Source: Paracoccaceae bacterium (lineage in GTDB: Bacteria > Pseudomonadota > Alphaproteobacteria > Rhodobacterales > Rhodobacteraceae). Taken from it: a stretch of 34,599 nt of DNA. This document shows, piece by piece, positions 27,104-34,599 of this stretch. The position numbers and the translations under genes are program-made. The notes under the pieces are model-generated. The model saw only the letters and a program-made list of their open reading frames with translations, was not told where the DNA came from and made no database searches. Where the stretch lies: NCBI GenBank assembly GCA_011389685.1, contig JAABTV010000007.1, forward strand, positions 1 to 34,599. Direction: 5' to 3'. The number at the start of each line of letters is the position of its first letter. The stretch's first letter is position 1.

Positions 27104-27135
27104 AAAAAGCCCCGCCCGACATCGCCGGACGGGGC
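27104..27135 (-). terminator. clpB intrinsic terminator
   Basis: Minus strand: GCCCCGTCCG (27135-27126), 7-base loop, CGGGCGGGGC (27118-27109), ten pairs with one wobble, followed by TTTTT (27108-27104). It lies 23 bp after the clpB stop. Confidence 0.85.
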
Positions 27136-27157
27136 CTGATTTTCGACAGGTGGCGGC

Positions 27158-29776
27158 TCAATGCACCACGGCGTCATCCGGCTTGGGCCGGTTGCTGGCC
27201 CCGACACGATCCCCGATGATCAGCCCGTCCGGCCCGGCGCTGACCGGGACCGTATCGCCGTCACGGATATCGCCCGCGAGGATCGCCTCGGCCAGCGGAT
27301 CCTGAAGCGCGCGCTGGATCACCCGTTTCAGCGGGCGCGCCCCATAGACCGGGTCATAGCCCTCGTCGGCCAGCCATGTCTTGGCCGCCGCGTCCAGATC
27401 GAGCGTGATCTTGCGCCCGACCAGACGTTTCATAAGGCGCTTGATCTGAATCTCGACGATGGCGTCCATGTCGTGGCGGCTCAGCCGGTCGAACACGATC
27501 ATGTCGTCAAGCCGGTTGAGGAACTCGGGCCGGAAATGCGCCCGCACCGCGTCCATCACGTCGCGCTGCGCCTTCACCGCGTCCGCCCCTTCGGGCAGTT
27601 GGCTCAGCGCCTGTGACCCGAGGTTCGAGGTCAGCACGATCAGCGTCTGCTTGAAATCCACCGTGCGGCCATGCCCATCGGTCAGAACCCCGTCATCGAG
27701 CACCTGCAACAGCACGTTGAAGACTTCGGGATGGGCCTTTTCGACCTCGTCGAACAGCACCACCTGATAAGGCCTGCGCCGCACCGCCTCGGTCAGAACG
27801 CCGCCCTCTTCATAGCCGACATAGCCCGGGGGCGCCCCGATCAGCCGCGCGACCGAGTGTTTCTCCATGAATTCCGACATGTCGATGCGCACCATCGCGC
27901 TGTCGTCGTCAAACAGGAACTCGGCCACCGCCTTGGTCAACTCGGTCTTGCCCACGCCGGTGGGGCCGAGGAACAGGAACGACCCCAGCGGCCGTCCCTC
28001 GTCGTTGAGCCCGGCGCGCGCCCGGCGCACCGCGTTGGCCACGGCCTTGACCGCCGCATTCTGACCGATCACCCGGGCGTGCAGGTTCTCTTCCATGCCC
28101 AGCAGTTTCTCGCGCTCGCCTTCGAGCATCTTGCCGGCGGGAATGCCGGTCCAGCGTTCGACGACGCTGGCGATCTGCTCGGGGCGCACGGCCTCTTCCA
28201 CCATCACGCCCTCGTCTTCGGCCTTCTCGGCCTCGGCAAGCTGCTTTTCGAGCTGCGGAATGACGCCATAGCTGAGCTCACCCGCCTTGGCGAGATCACC
28301 CTCGCGCTTGGCGATGTCCAACTCGGCCCGCGCCCGGTCAAGCTGTTCCTTGAGATCGCGCGCCGAGGCCAGCTTGTCCCGCTCGGCCTGCCATTTGGCG
28401 GTCATCTCGGCGGATTGATCCTGAAGACCCGCCAGCTCCTTTTCGAGCGTTTCAAGCCGGTCTTTCGAGGCCTGATCATCCTCTTTCTTGAGCGCCTCGG
28501 CCTCGATCTGCATCTGCAGGATCTGCCGGTCGATCTGGTCAAGCTCTTCGGGCTTGCTGTCCACCTCCATGCGCAGGCGGCTCGACGCCTCGTCGACAAG
28601 GTCGATCGCCTTGTCCGGCAGGAACCGATCGGTGATATAGCGATGCGAAAGCTCCGCCGCCGCGACCAGCGCGCTGTCGGCGATGCGCACACCGTGGTGC
28701 AACTCGTATTTCTCCTTGATGCCGCGCAGGATCGAGATCGTGTCCTCGACGGTGGGTTCCTCGATCATCAGCGGCTGGAACCGGCGGGCCAGAGCCGCAT
28801 CCTTCTCGACATATTTGCGGTATTCATCCAGCGTCGTGGCACCGATACAGTGCAACTCGCCCCGCGCCAGCGCCGGCTTGATCAGGTTGGCCGCGTCCAT
28901 CGCGCCATCCGTCTTGCCCGCACCGACCAGCGTGTGCATCTCGTCGATGAACAGGACGATCTCGCCCGCCGCGGCGGTGATCTCGTTCAGCACCGCCTTG
29001 AGCCGCTCCTCGAATTCGCCGCGATACTTGGCCCCGGCGATGAGCGCGCCCATGTCGAGCGCCATGAGCTTCTTGTTGCGCAAGCTTTCGGGCACGTCGC
29101 CGTCGATGATGCGCAGCGCCATGCCCTCGGCGATCGCGGTCTTGCCCACGCCCGGCTCACCGATGAGCACCGGGTTGTTCTTGGTCCGGCGCGACAGCAC
29201 CTGCATCGCGCGGCGGATTTCCTCGTCACGCCCGATGATCGGGTCGATCTTGCCCTCCTTGGCCGCTTCGGTCAGGTCGCGCGCGTATTTCTTGAGCGCG
29301 TCATAGCCCTCTTCGGCGCTGGCGGAATCGGCGGTGCGCCCCTTGCGAATATCCTCGATCGCCGCGTTCAGCGCCTGTGCATTGACCGCACCGGCCTCAA
29401 GCGCCTCGCGGGCCTTCGATTTCACCATGTTGAGCGCCATCAGCATGCGCTCGACCGCGACGAAACTGTCGCCCGCCTTCTGCGCCAGCTTCTCGGCCTC
29501 GCCCAGAACCTTGGCGAACTGGCCGTCCATGTAGATTTGCCCGGCATCGCCCGACACCTTGGGCTGTTTGCCCACGGCCAGATCGACCGCTTGGCGCACA
29601 CGCTCGGGTTCGCCACCCGCCCGCTTGATCAGATTGGCCGCCAGCCCCTGATCGTCGTCCATCAATGCCTTGAGAAGATGTTCGGGAACGAGCCGCTGAT
29701 GGTCTTCACGCATCGCGATCGTCTGTGCCGATTGAATGAAACCGCGCGACCGCTCGGTGAACTTATCCAAGTTCAT
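27158..29776 (-). CDS. clpB: ClpB disaggregase chaperone
   Basis: 872 residues, the usual ClpB size. The N-terminal Clp-N repeats are followed by AAA-1 with Walker A GEPGVGKT (206-213), Walker [11 protein letters not shown], a long coiled-coil M domain (roughly 400-530: [19 protein letters not shown] and following), and AAA-2 with Walker [10 protein letters not shown] and Walker [11 protein letters not shown], sensor 2 [10 protein letters not shown] near the end. It rescues aggregated proteins with DnaK. The ATG at 29776 has AAGGAG eight bases upstream. A heat-shock-type promoter and an intrinsic terminator frame it as a single-gene unit. Confidence 0.98.
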   Translation of the reverse strand: MNLDKFTERSRGFIQSAQTIAMREDHQRLVPEHLLKALMDDDQGLAANLIKRAGGEPERVRQAVDLAVGKQPKVSGDAGQIYMDGQFAKVLGEAEKLAQKAGDSFVAVERMLMALNMVKSKAREALEAGAVNAQALNAAIEDIRKGRTADSASAEEGYDALKKYARDLTEAAKEGKIDPIIGRDEEIRRAMQVLSRRTKNNPVLIGEPGVGKTAIAEGMALRIIDGDVPESLRNKKLMALDMGALIAGAKYRGEFEERLKAVLNEITAAAGEIVLFIDEMHTLVGAGKTDGAMDAANLIKPALARGELHCIGATTLDEYRKYVEKDAALARRFQPLMIEEPTVEDTISILRGIKEKYELHHGVRIADSALVAAAELSHRYITDRFLPDKAIDLVDEASSRLRMEVDSKPEELDQIDRQILQMQIEAEALKKEDDQASKDRLETLEKELAGLQDQSAEMTAKWQAERDKLASARDLKEQLDRARAELDIAKREGDLAKAGELSYGVIPQLEKQLAEAEKAEDEGVMVEEAVRPEQIASVVERWTGIPAGKMLEGEREKLLGMEENLHARVIGQNAAVKAVANAVRRARAGLNDEGRPLGSFLFLGPTGVGKTELTKAVAEFLFDDDSAMVRIDMSEFMEKHSVARLIGAPPGYVGYEEGGVLTEAVRRRPYQVVLFDEVEKAHPEVFNVLLQVLDDGVLTDGHGRTVDFKQTLIVLTSNLGSQALSQLPEGADAVKAQRDVMDAVRAHFRPEFLNRLDDMIVFDRLSRHDMDAIVEIQIKRLMKRLVGRKITLDLDAAAKTWLADEGYDPVYGARPLKRVIQRALQDPLAEAILAGDIRDGDTVPVSAGPDGLIIGDRVGASNRPKPDDAVVH

Positions 29777-29853
29777 GTTGTTTCTCCTTTTCCAAGCCTT
29801 CCCATCTTGCCCACCCTCGACCGAGGCGTGGGGCTGTCGGGAACCTCAGAAAG

Positions 29854-29883
29854 TAGATGGGTTGGGCCGCGCAGGGCTTCAAG
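29854..29883 (-). promoter_or_regulatory. RpoH (sigma-32)-type promoter of clpB
   Basis: Minus strand: -35 CTTGAA (29883-29878), 16-base spacer, -10 CCCATCTA (29861-29854), matching the alphaproteobacterial heat-shock consensus (CTTGAA / CCCCATNT) at nearly all positions. It lies 77 bases before the clpB start. Confidence 0.65.
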
Positions 29884-30025
29884 GCGCAATGTGCGGATTA
29901 TCGCACAGGCCTACACCTTTCTGTGAATCCCCCTAACAAATGTCGTGTTTGATGCCCAAATTATCCACAGGACGTGCACGAGCGCTCAAGAGCGTCGATG
30001 CACATCGCTCAAAGGAGGGCTCATC

Positions 30026-30313
30026 ATGGGCAGAATGACATTCGACGGTCAACACGCAGAGAAACTCCGCATCGCGGATATCCGCTACAACCCCGAACGC
30101 GTGGGCTTCGAGGCTCTGGTCACGATCCATGACCGCGGTCAGACCTTTCGCTATCCCGCCTTCCTCTCCGCGCCGCTTCACGCCGAATTCACACTGGTCG
30201 CGCGCGGGTTGACGGAAAAGGCCCTGAAATCGCACGGTTCCAACCGCCCCGGGCTGCGCCTGCGGCGCGCTTTCGCCGCACCGGTGCGCGCCGCCGCATC
30301 GCTGGCCGCCTGA
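30026..30313 (+). CDS. Small conserved-looking hypothetical protein
   Basis: 95 residues with an excellent AAAGGAGG site eight bases before the ATG. The N-terminal 70 residues look like a compact beta-rich domain (RIADIRYNPERVGFEALVTI, FRYPAFLSAPLHAEFTLVARGL); the C-terminus is basic and alanine-rich. No signal peptide or membrane helix. I do not recognise it. It is divergent from clpB and ends seven bases before the convergent permease gene. An isolated DnaA-box-like TTATCCACA lies at 29961. Confidence 0.7.
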   Translation: MGRMTFDGQHAEKLRIADIRYNPERVGFEALVTIHDRGQTFRYPAFLSAPLHAEFTLVARGLTEKALKSHGSNRPGLRLRRAFAAPVRAAASLAA

Positions 30314-30320
30314 CCCCGGC

Positions 30321-31427
30321 TCAGATCCGGCCACTGGCCGAGAGCATGATGGCGACGGGTCGCGTGGCCTGCATCTCGTTGAGCATGATCACCGCGCTCG
30401 CCGTCAGGGGCACCGCGAGGATCGCCCCCGCCAGGCCCCAAAGCGCACTCCAGAAGGCCAGCGCCAGCAGAACCACGAACGGGCTCAGGTTGAAGGCCCG
30501 CCCCATCATTCGCGGTTCGAGAAACCCGGCCACGAAAACCTGCGCCGCGGTCAGGGTCACCAGAACCACGCTGGCCATCCAGATCGTGCCGAATTGCGCC
30601 AGGCTCAGCAGCACCGGAAAGATCACCCCGATCAGCGACCCGATATAGGGAATATAGTTGAGAAAGGCGATCAGCACCGCCCAGAACAGGGCGAACTCGA
30701 TCCCCAGAACCAGCATGATCACAAAGCACATCGCCCCGAGAATGGCGTTCACCACCGTCTTGACGAACAGATACCCACCGATCCGCTCGTTGATCCGGTC
30801 GAGTATCTCAAGCGCCTTCTGACCCTGGATTTCTCCGCCCATGGCCAGAAACAGCTTCTGCGCCATGACACCGCGCTCTGCCATGAAGAACGCGGCGTAA
30901 AGGACCACCAGGAACAGCGTCACCCCGAAGGACCGCAGCGACAACAGCGCCGGGGTGATCCATCCGCGCAGATCGATCTCGTCCAGCGTCACCCGTCGCA
31001 GATTGGCCCATGTCGGCTCGTCCACGATGCCCAGCAGGTCCGCCGCCCGGGTCGCCAGCGCATCGAGGTTCTCCTCGTATCGGGTCATGGCCGATACCAC
31101 TTGGGCAAGGTTGTTGATCACCAGAACGAACAGCAACGACACGCCAAGCGCAAAGGCGATCAGCACGATTCCCCGCCGCGTCCAGGCCGGGAACCGGCCC
31201 ACCAGCGGCACACGCTGCATCGCGCGGGCGGCGGCCGACAGGACATAAACCGAGATCAACGCGGCGATCACCGGCAACAGCACCGGCTGACCAACCCACA
31301 ATAACCAGCCCAGCATGATCGCCAATGCGGTTGCGTATGTGATGCTCCTGACCTGCACGATCCTCGCTTCGAGCTTCCCTTGCTCCTTTGCCAGCCCGGC
31401 GCCATCCGGTGCCGAACCCCGAGACAT
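30321..31427 (-). CDS. AI-2E family (PerM/TqsA-like) transporter
   Basis: 368 residues from the ATG at 31427. The UPF0118/AI-2E layout is clear: paired N-terminal helices, a soluble amphipathic region (about 110-160, AMTRYEENLDALATRAADLLG), then helices with the signatures FLNYIPYIGSLIGVIFPVLLS and GFLEPRMMGRAFNLSPFVVLLAL. Members export autoinducer-2, act as Na+/H+ exchangers, or are uncharacterised permeases; this one cannot be placed further. A TTG start nine codons upstream (31454) is an alternative, as neither has a strong ribosome binding site. Confidence 0.88.
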   Translation of the reverse strand: MSRGSAPDGAGLAKEQGKLEARIVQVRSITYATALAIMLGWLLWVGQPVLLPVIAALISVYVLSAAARAMQRVPLVGRFPAWTRRGIVLIAFALGVSLLFVLVINNLAQVVSAMTRYEENLDALATRAADLLGIVDEPTWANLRRVTLDEIDLRGWITPALLSLRSFGVTLFLVVLYAAFFMAERGVMAQKLFLAMGGEIQGQKALEILDRINERIGGYLFVKTVVNAILGAMCFVIMLVLGIEFALFWAVLIAFLNYIPYIGSLIGVIFPVLLSLAQFGTIWMASVVLVTLTAAQVFVAGFLEPRMMGRAFNLSPFVVLLALAFWSALWGLAGAILAVPLTASAVIMLNEMQATRPVAIMLSASGRI

Positions 31428-31551
31428 CAAACCCGCTCGCACCCGGCAATGCAATCCCGGTCGCCCGGATCGAGGCCGCTTTGGCCCCCACCATGCCGCC
31501 TTGCCGAATATCCCGGCAGGAATCGGGCATCGCGGCAGCGCCGGTCCCGGG

Positions 31552-32319
31552 TCATCTGCGCGGCGTCAAGAGCCGCTCGGGCCGCATCCCTTCGGCCGCC
31601 TTGAACAGCGAGAAGGTCTGGTTGACATAGTTCACGACGCCGGAAATCTTGGCCATATAGGCTTCGAGTTCGGGCGTCCGTTCGGCCTCGACCAACTGGA
31701 TCGGCCGCTCGGGTCCGACCCCCTCGAAATGGCAATAGAACAGCGGCTCGCCCCGGCGCAGGATGATATCCTTCGTGGTGTCGTGCCACTCGAACGCCCA
31801 CATCAGCGGGCGCGGCCAGACATTGACCGGAAACCGCCCGCCAAAGATCGTCCCTGGAAGCGGATCGGGGCGGTAATGCGCAAACGGCCCGATCTGGGTC
31901 AGATACAGGGTTTCATCGGCGATGAAGCAATAGGGGAGTCCCACCTGCACAGTGGGCCGATCCGGATAGCGCCATTCGCTCTCGTTGACCAGCGTGATGA
32001 TCTGACCCTGCTTGCTGCGCCTGACACTGCCCGCTCCCCCAGACCGATCGACCAGAACGGCTCGCCCGTCCTTGTCGCGGGCAAACCCGATCTGGAGGTC
32101 ATAAGGCGCCTTGATCACGAAATACCGGCTTTCCATCTGGATCACCGCCGGACAGCGCGACGCCGACTTGGAATGCCCCGTATTGGTCTGGCGCGAGGTC
32201 AACCGCTCGGGCGGGTCGAACAGCACCCCACGATCATCCGATGTCAGGAACCAGCCGACCTGGATCGGGCCGGTCGCCTTGTCCATCGGCTGGGGTTCGA
32301 GCGAAATGTTGATCTGCAT
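31552..32319 (-). CDS. Uncharacterised 255-residue protein (possibly DUF6065)
   Basis: 255 residues from the ATG at 32319, with GGGAG nine bases upstream. No signal peptide or membrane helix, so cytoplasmic. Notable segments are WFLTSDDRGVLFDPP near the N-terminus, FVIKAPYDLQIGFARD, a tryptophan- and proline-rich middle (FPVNVWPRPLMWAFEWHD) and GEPLFYCHFEG. A link to the DUF6065 family is from memory and uncertain. The fold is unknown; the alternating strands suggest a beta-sandwich. It is divergent from pyrF (113 bp) and may be regulated alone. Confidence 0.75.
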   Translation of the reverse strand: MQINISLEPQPMDKATGPIQVGWFLTSDDRGVLFDPPERLTSRQTNTGHSKSASRCPAVIQMESRYFVIKAPYDLQIGFARDKDGRAVLVDRSGGAGSVRRSKQGQIITLVNESEWRYPDRPTVQVGLPYCFIADETLYLTQIGPFAHYRPDPLPGTIFGGRFPVNVWPRPLMWAFEWHDTTKDIILRRGEPLFYCHFEGVGPERPIQLVEAERTPELEAYMAKISGVVNYVNQTFSLFKAAEGMRPERLLTPRR

Positions 32320-32376
32320 GAATATCTCCCTGATCGAAACGACCTTTGCAACAACGCCCCACAGGGTCAAGCCGGC

Positions 32377-32405
32377 TTGCCCCGATGCCCCCGACCCCGT
32401 ATGAG
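32377..32405 (+). promoter_or_regulatory. Possible pyrF promoter
   Basis: TTGCCC (32377-32382), 17-base spacer, TATGAG (32400-32405), ending 27 bases before the pyrF ATG. Spacing is ideal and hexamer matches are moderate. Confidence 0.4.
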
Positions 32406-32432
32406 ACCCCGAACCGGAAACGAGAGGCCGCC

Positions 32433-33146
32433 ATGCCCGCCACCCCGACCGACCCCGCCGCCGATGACCGCCTGATCGTCGCGCTCGACCTGCCCAACGC
32501 GCTCGAAGGGCTGCAACTGGCCGAGGCGCTAGGTGACTCGGTCTCGTTCTACAAGATCGGGCTGGGCATGCTCACGACCGGCGGGCTGGCGCTCGCCAAC
32601 GAGCTCAAGCAGGAACATGGCAAGCGAATCTTCCTCGACATGAAGCTTTTCGACATCGGTGCCACGGTCGAGAACGCGGTGCGCGGACTGGCGCAGTTCG
32701 ATCTCGACTTTCTCACAGTGCATGGCGATCCGCATGTGGTGCGCGCGGCATGCGAAGGGGCGGCAGGCAAGGATCTGCGGATTCTCGCGGTCACGATCCT
32801 CACCTCGCTCGACCGGGCCGATCTCGATGCCGGGCTGATGAAACCCGGCGACATCCGCGACCTGGTGGCCGAACGCGCCGCCCGCGCCTTCGAGGCCGGC
32901 GCCGACGGCGTGATCGCTTCGCCGCAGGAGGCCGCCCTGATCCGCGCCCTGCCCGAGGCCCGGGGCCGGCTCGTCGTCACCCCCGGCGTGCGCCCGGCCG
33001 GCGCGGCGCCGGGCGATCAGAAACGCATCGCCACCCCCGCACAGGCGATCGCCGACGGGGCCGACCACATCGTCGTCGGCCGTCCCGTCTGGCAGGCCCC
33101 TTCCCCCGCCGACGCCGCCCGCGCCGTGCTGGCCGAACTGCCCTGA
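32433..33146 (+). CDS. pyrF: Orotidine 5'-phosphate decarboxylase
   Basis: 237 residues, the normal length for the bacterial enzyme. The active-site signature FLDMKLFDIGATV places Asp69, Lys71 and Asp74 in the D-x-K-x-x-D arrangement that drives decarboxylation. VTPGVRP and GADHIVVGRPV are the phosphate-gripping loops of the TIM barrel. It makes UMP from OMP in pyrimidine synthesis. GAGAGG precedes the ATG. It stands alone with no other pyr gene beside it. Confidence 0.96.
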   Translation: MPATPTDPAADDRLIVALDLPNALEGLQLAEALGDSVSFYKIGLGMLTTGGLALANELKQEHGKRIFLDMKLFDIGATVENAVRGLAQFDLDFLTVHGDPHVVRAACEGAAGKDLRILAVTILTSLDRADLDAGLMKPGDIRDLVAERAARAFEAGADGVIASPQEAALIRALPEARGRLVVTPGVRPAGAAPGDQKRIATPAQAIADGADHIVVGRPVWQAPSPADAARAVLAELP

Positions 33147-33641
33147 CCTGACGCAGCACGGCTTCGGGGAGCCCCGGAACCCCACATTCGCGCGTGTTCG
33201 CCACCTGACAAAGGTGCCGTGCGCCAGATGCCGTTGGGACGAAGGTCAGCAATGCGGGTGTGAGTTCAACGGGTGGTCACATATTCTTGCCGCCGCATTT
33301 CCTCAAAAGCAACGTAGCGGTCCAGCCCGAACTCGGTGGCCGAAAGAGTTCGATATGGCAGGAGCGTCAATCGCTGATCTCTATCCTGAAGTGTCGTGGA
33401 TCCTTTCTCGGACCACTTGTCGTTTTTCTTGTATTCACTGATGGGTCCATCCTCTCCGCGGGCTTGGCGGTGCTCGCGTCGCGCGCGTGGTAGTAAATGG
33501 AAGCGGAATTAACACTGGTGCGTTCGGACCTTATTGATGATATGAGCGGCGGGTGATGTCGTTCTGGCATCCCGGCTCAGGATTTCCAACCATGGAAAGG
33601 GATTTGTTGAGACCTGCTTGTAACAAACCAAGGGATCAACA
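33147..33641 (+). other. 495-bp gene-poor stretch after pyrF
   Basis: No supported gene. From about 33290 to 33640 the sequence is visibly less GC-rich than its surroundings. Short frames exist on both strands but none has a good start site or recognisable content. On the minus strand an open frame across about 33270-33480 ends ...GLDRYVAFEEMRRQEYVTTR and could be the tail of a decayed gene. TTTCCA (33583-33588) and TGGAAA (33593-33598) form a small palindrome before the gene at 33642. CGGGGAGCCCCG near 33164-33175 may end pyrF transcription. Confidence 0.5.
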
Positions 33642-33983
33642 ATGAATATTCCAGAATCAACCAAACCCGCAATCTGGGGCGCCATAGCCGGCGCCGTCGT
33701 CGCGATGATCATCGGCTTTGCCTGGGGCGGCTGGATGACCGGCAGCACGGCGACCAGAATGCAGGAAGCCAGCGCCGAGACAGCCATCGTCCAGGCCTTC
33801 ACGCCGCTCTGCGTGGTCAAGGCGGAAAAGGAACCGGAGAAGATCGCCCTGCTCAAGGAAGAGAGCCGTTACAAGCGCGACAATTTCGTGGTCGACGCGG
33901 GCTGGGTCGATAATGTCAGCGAAAAGTATCGCTCCGAGGTTGCGGATTCGTGCGCCGACACGATCGTCGAGGGTATGGAATAA
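33642..33983 (+). CDS. Small membrane-anchored protein
   Basis: 113 residues. One membrane helix near the N-terminus (about 11-32, rich in Gly/Ala) with a short cytoplasmic start, then a charged soluble domain (EKEPEKIALLKEESRYKRDNFVVDAGWVD...) with cysteines at 57 and 104 that could pair in the periplasm. I recall very similar hypothetical proteins in other alphaproteobacteria, with no known function. AAGGGA lies about eight bases before the ATG. It is isolated between the gene-poor stretch and a strong terminator. Confidence 0.72.
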   Translation: MNIPESTKPAIWGAIAGAVVAMIIGFAWGGWMTGSTATRMQEASAETAIVQAFTPLCVVKAEKEPEKIALLKEESRYKRDNFVVDAGWVDNVSEKYRSEVADSCADTIVEGME

Positions 33984-34081
33984 ATCACCTTACTTCGCGA
34001 ATCACGCAAGTCCCATGACGCTGAACATGCATTCGGGCGTCTGCTTCTATAGCATGTCGCACCGGAACGGATTCAAGCCTG

Positions 34082-34113
34082 CCCGCCCCGGCTCAAGGCC
34101 GGGGCGGGTGTTT
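34082..34113 (+). terminator. Strong intrinsic terminator
   Basis: Perfect 11-bp stem CCCGCCCCGGC (34082-34092) / GCCGGGGCGGG (34098-34108), loop TCAAG, followed by TGTTTCC. It ends the gene at 33642 and shields the IS element from upstream transcription. Confidence 0.8.
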
Positions 34114-34152
34114 CCATTCAAGCGCGACACGCCCTGGATACCGGAGCGGGCG

Positions 34153-34599
34153 GAGAGTGTCCGTTCTTTTGTGTATGAGTGATCCGGTTCATGCTTCACC
34201 AAAAGGAAGCATGAATGACCATCTCGAAAGAAATCCTGGACGAACTGCTGAAGGGCGTGGAGCGCCCTGAAGACCTGCTTGGCGATGCCGGGCTGATGAA
34301 AGAGCTGAAGATCAAGCTGATGGAGCGGATGCTGGGGGCCGAACTGACCGCGCATCTTGGCTATGAAGAGGGCGAGAGCGCGCCGTCGAGCCAATCCAAC
34401 CGCCGCAACGGGACATCGGCCAAGGTGCTGAAAGGGCAGGACGGGGAATTGCCGGTGGCGTTCCCCCGGGACCGCGACAGCAGCTTCGAGCCGGAGCTGG
34501 TGAAGAAGGGCCAGACCCGGATCGACGGGATGGACGACAAGATCGTCGGCCTCTACGCCGCCGGTCTGACGGTGCGGGACATCCAGGCGCATCTACTCG
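34153..34599 (+). mobile_element. IS256-family insertion sequence, left part
   Basis: The element begins near 34153 with GAGAGTGTCCGTTC, which fits the left terminal inverted repeats of IS256-family elements (typically G-A-G-A/G-x-TGTCC). The transposase starts 62 bases in, the usual distance. The right end lies beyond the window, so the second inverted repeat and target duplication cannot be checked. Confidence 0.7.
34215..34599 (+). CDS. IS256/mutator family transposase, N-terminal part
   Basis: ATG at 34215 with AAAAGGAAG upstream; 128 codons are open to the window end. The N-terminal region shows the family pattern: GAELTAHLGYEEGE, then SNRRNGTSAKVLKG, FPRDRDSSFEPELVKKGQ, and DDKIVGLYAAGLTVRDIQAHL, the segment preceding the first catalytic aspartate, which lies outside the window. 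It is a DDE transposase that moves the element by copy-out/paste-in. So far it shows no stop or frameshift, so it may be intact. Confidence 0.93.
   Translation, partial: MTISKEILDELLKGVERPEDLLGDAGLMKELKIKLMERMLGAELTAHLGYEEGESAPSSQSNRRNGTSAKVLKGQDGELPVAFPRDRDSSFEPELVKKGQTRIDGMDDKIVGLYAAGLTVRDIQAHLL

Noticed and set aside
29961..29969. Perfect DnaA box TTATCCACA
   Set aside because: Single copy with no other boxes, AT-rich unwinding region or dnaA/parAB gene nearby; a 9-mer can occur by chance, so no origin is called.

Overview
The window is GC-rich chromosomal DNA that looks like an alphaproteobacterium of the Rhodobacteraceae, most likely the Roseobacter group. The grounds are the ubiB-ubiE / mutM / enoyl-CoA hydratase neighbourhood, a TakP-like TRAP transporter, a TIGR03862-type flavoprotein and the style of the small hypothetical proteins. 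This placement is inference from gene content; no 16S gene is present. No rRNA, tRNA or CRISPR array was found.

Layout. 1-327 is the start of a secreted protein leaving the window (minus strand). 457-1817 is a translationally coupled SDR/crotonase pair, followed by a convergent small HNH protein (1901-2206), a flavoprotein and a small membrane protein. 3935-7788 is a compact minus-strand cell-surface operon: yjbH-like outer membrane protein, yjbF-like lipoprotein and a UDP-glucuronate-epimerase-like enzyme. 7931-10217 holds ubiB and ubiE for ubiquinone synthesis, divergent from mutM and an enoyl-CoA hydratase (to 12007). A gene-free, strongly palindromic stretch (12008-12356) separates these from convergent gyrB. 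Upstream of gyrB are a LysE-type exporter, a two-helix membrane protein and an MFS transporter. 17632-23648 is a minus-strand block: a TRAP transporter (P, Q and M subunits, the M subunit carrying a long coiled-coil tail) followed by an alpha-methylacyl-CoA racemase-like gene. Next come a small protein phosphatase, dnaX with a coupled membrane protein, clpB behind a heat-shock-type promoter, a small unknown protein, an AI-2E-type permease, an uncharacterised 255-residue protein and pyrF. The right end (33147-34599) is accessory in character: a gene-poor 495-bp stretch, one small membrane-anchored protein, a strong terminator, and the start of an IS256-family insertion sequence cut by the window edge.

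How the genes work together. Most of the window is housekeeping (ubiquinone, base-excision repair, gyrase, DNA polymerase III clamp loader, disaggregase, pyrimidine synthesis) mixed with transport. The functional cassettes are the exopolysaccharide-type yjb cluster and the TRAP/racemase cluster. The TRAP cluster has a perfect palindrome upstream and an intrinsic terminator between the binding-protein gene and the permease genes, which probably sets subunit ratios.

The most unusual signals are: a second, decayed copy of the gyrB promoter/start region placed in front of the LysE gene; a roughly 135-bp long inverted-repeat element between the enoyl-CoA hydratase and gyrB, where I would expect rpsT-dnaA-dnaN-recF in relatives; and the roughly 325-residue coiled-coil extension fused to the TRAP large permease. 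I see no clearly new multi-gene defence or catalytic system.
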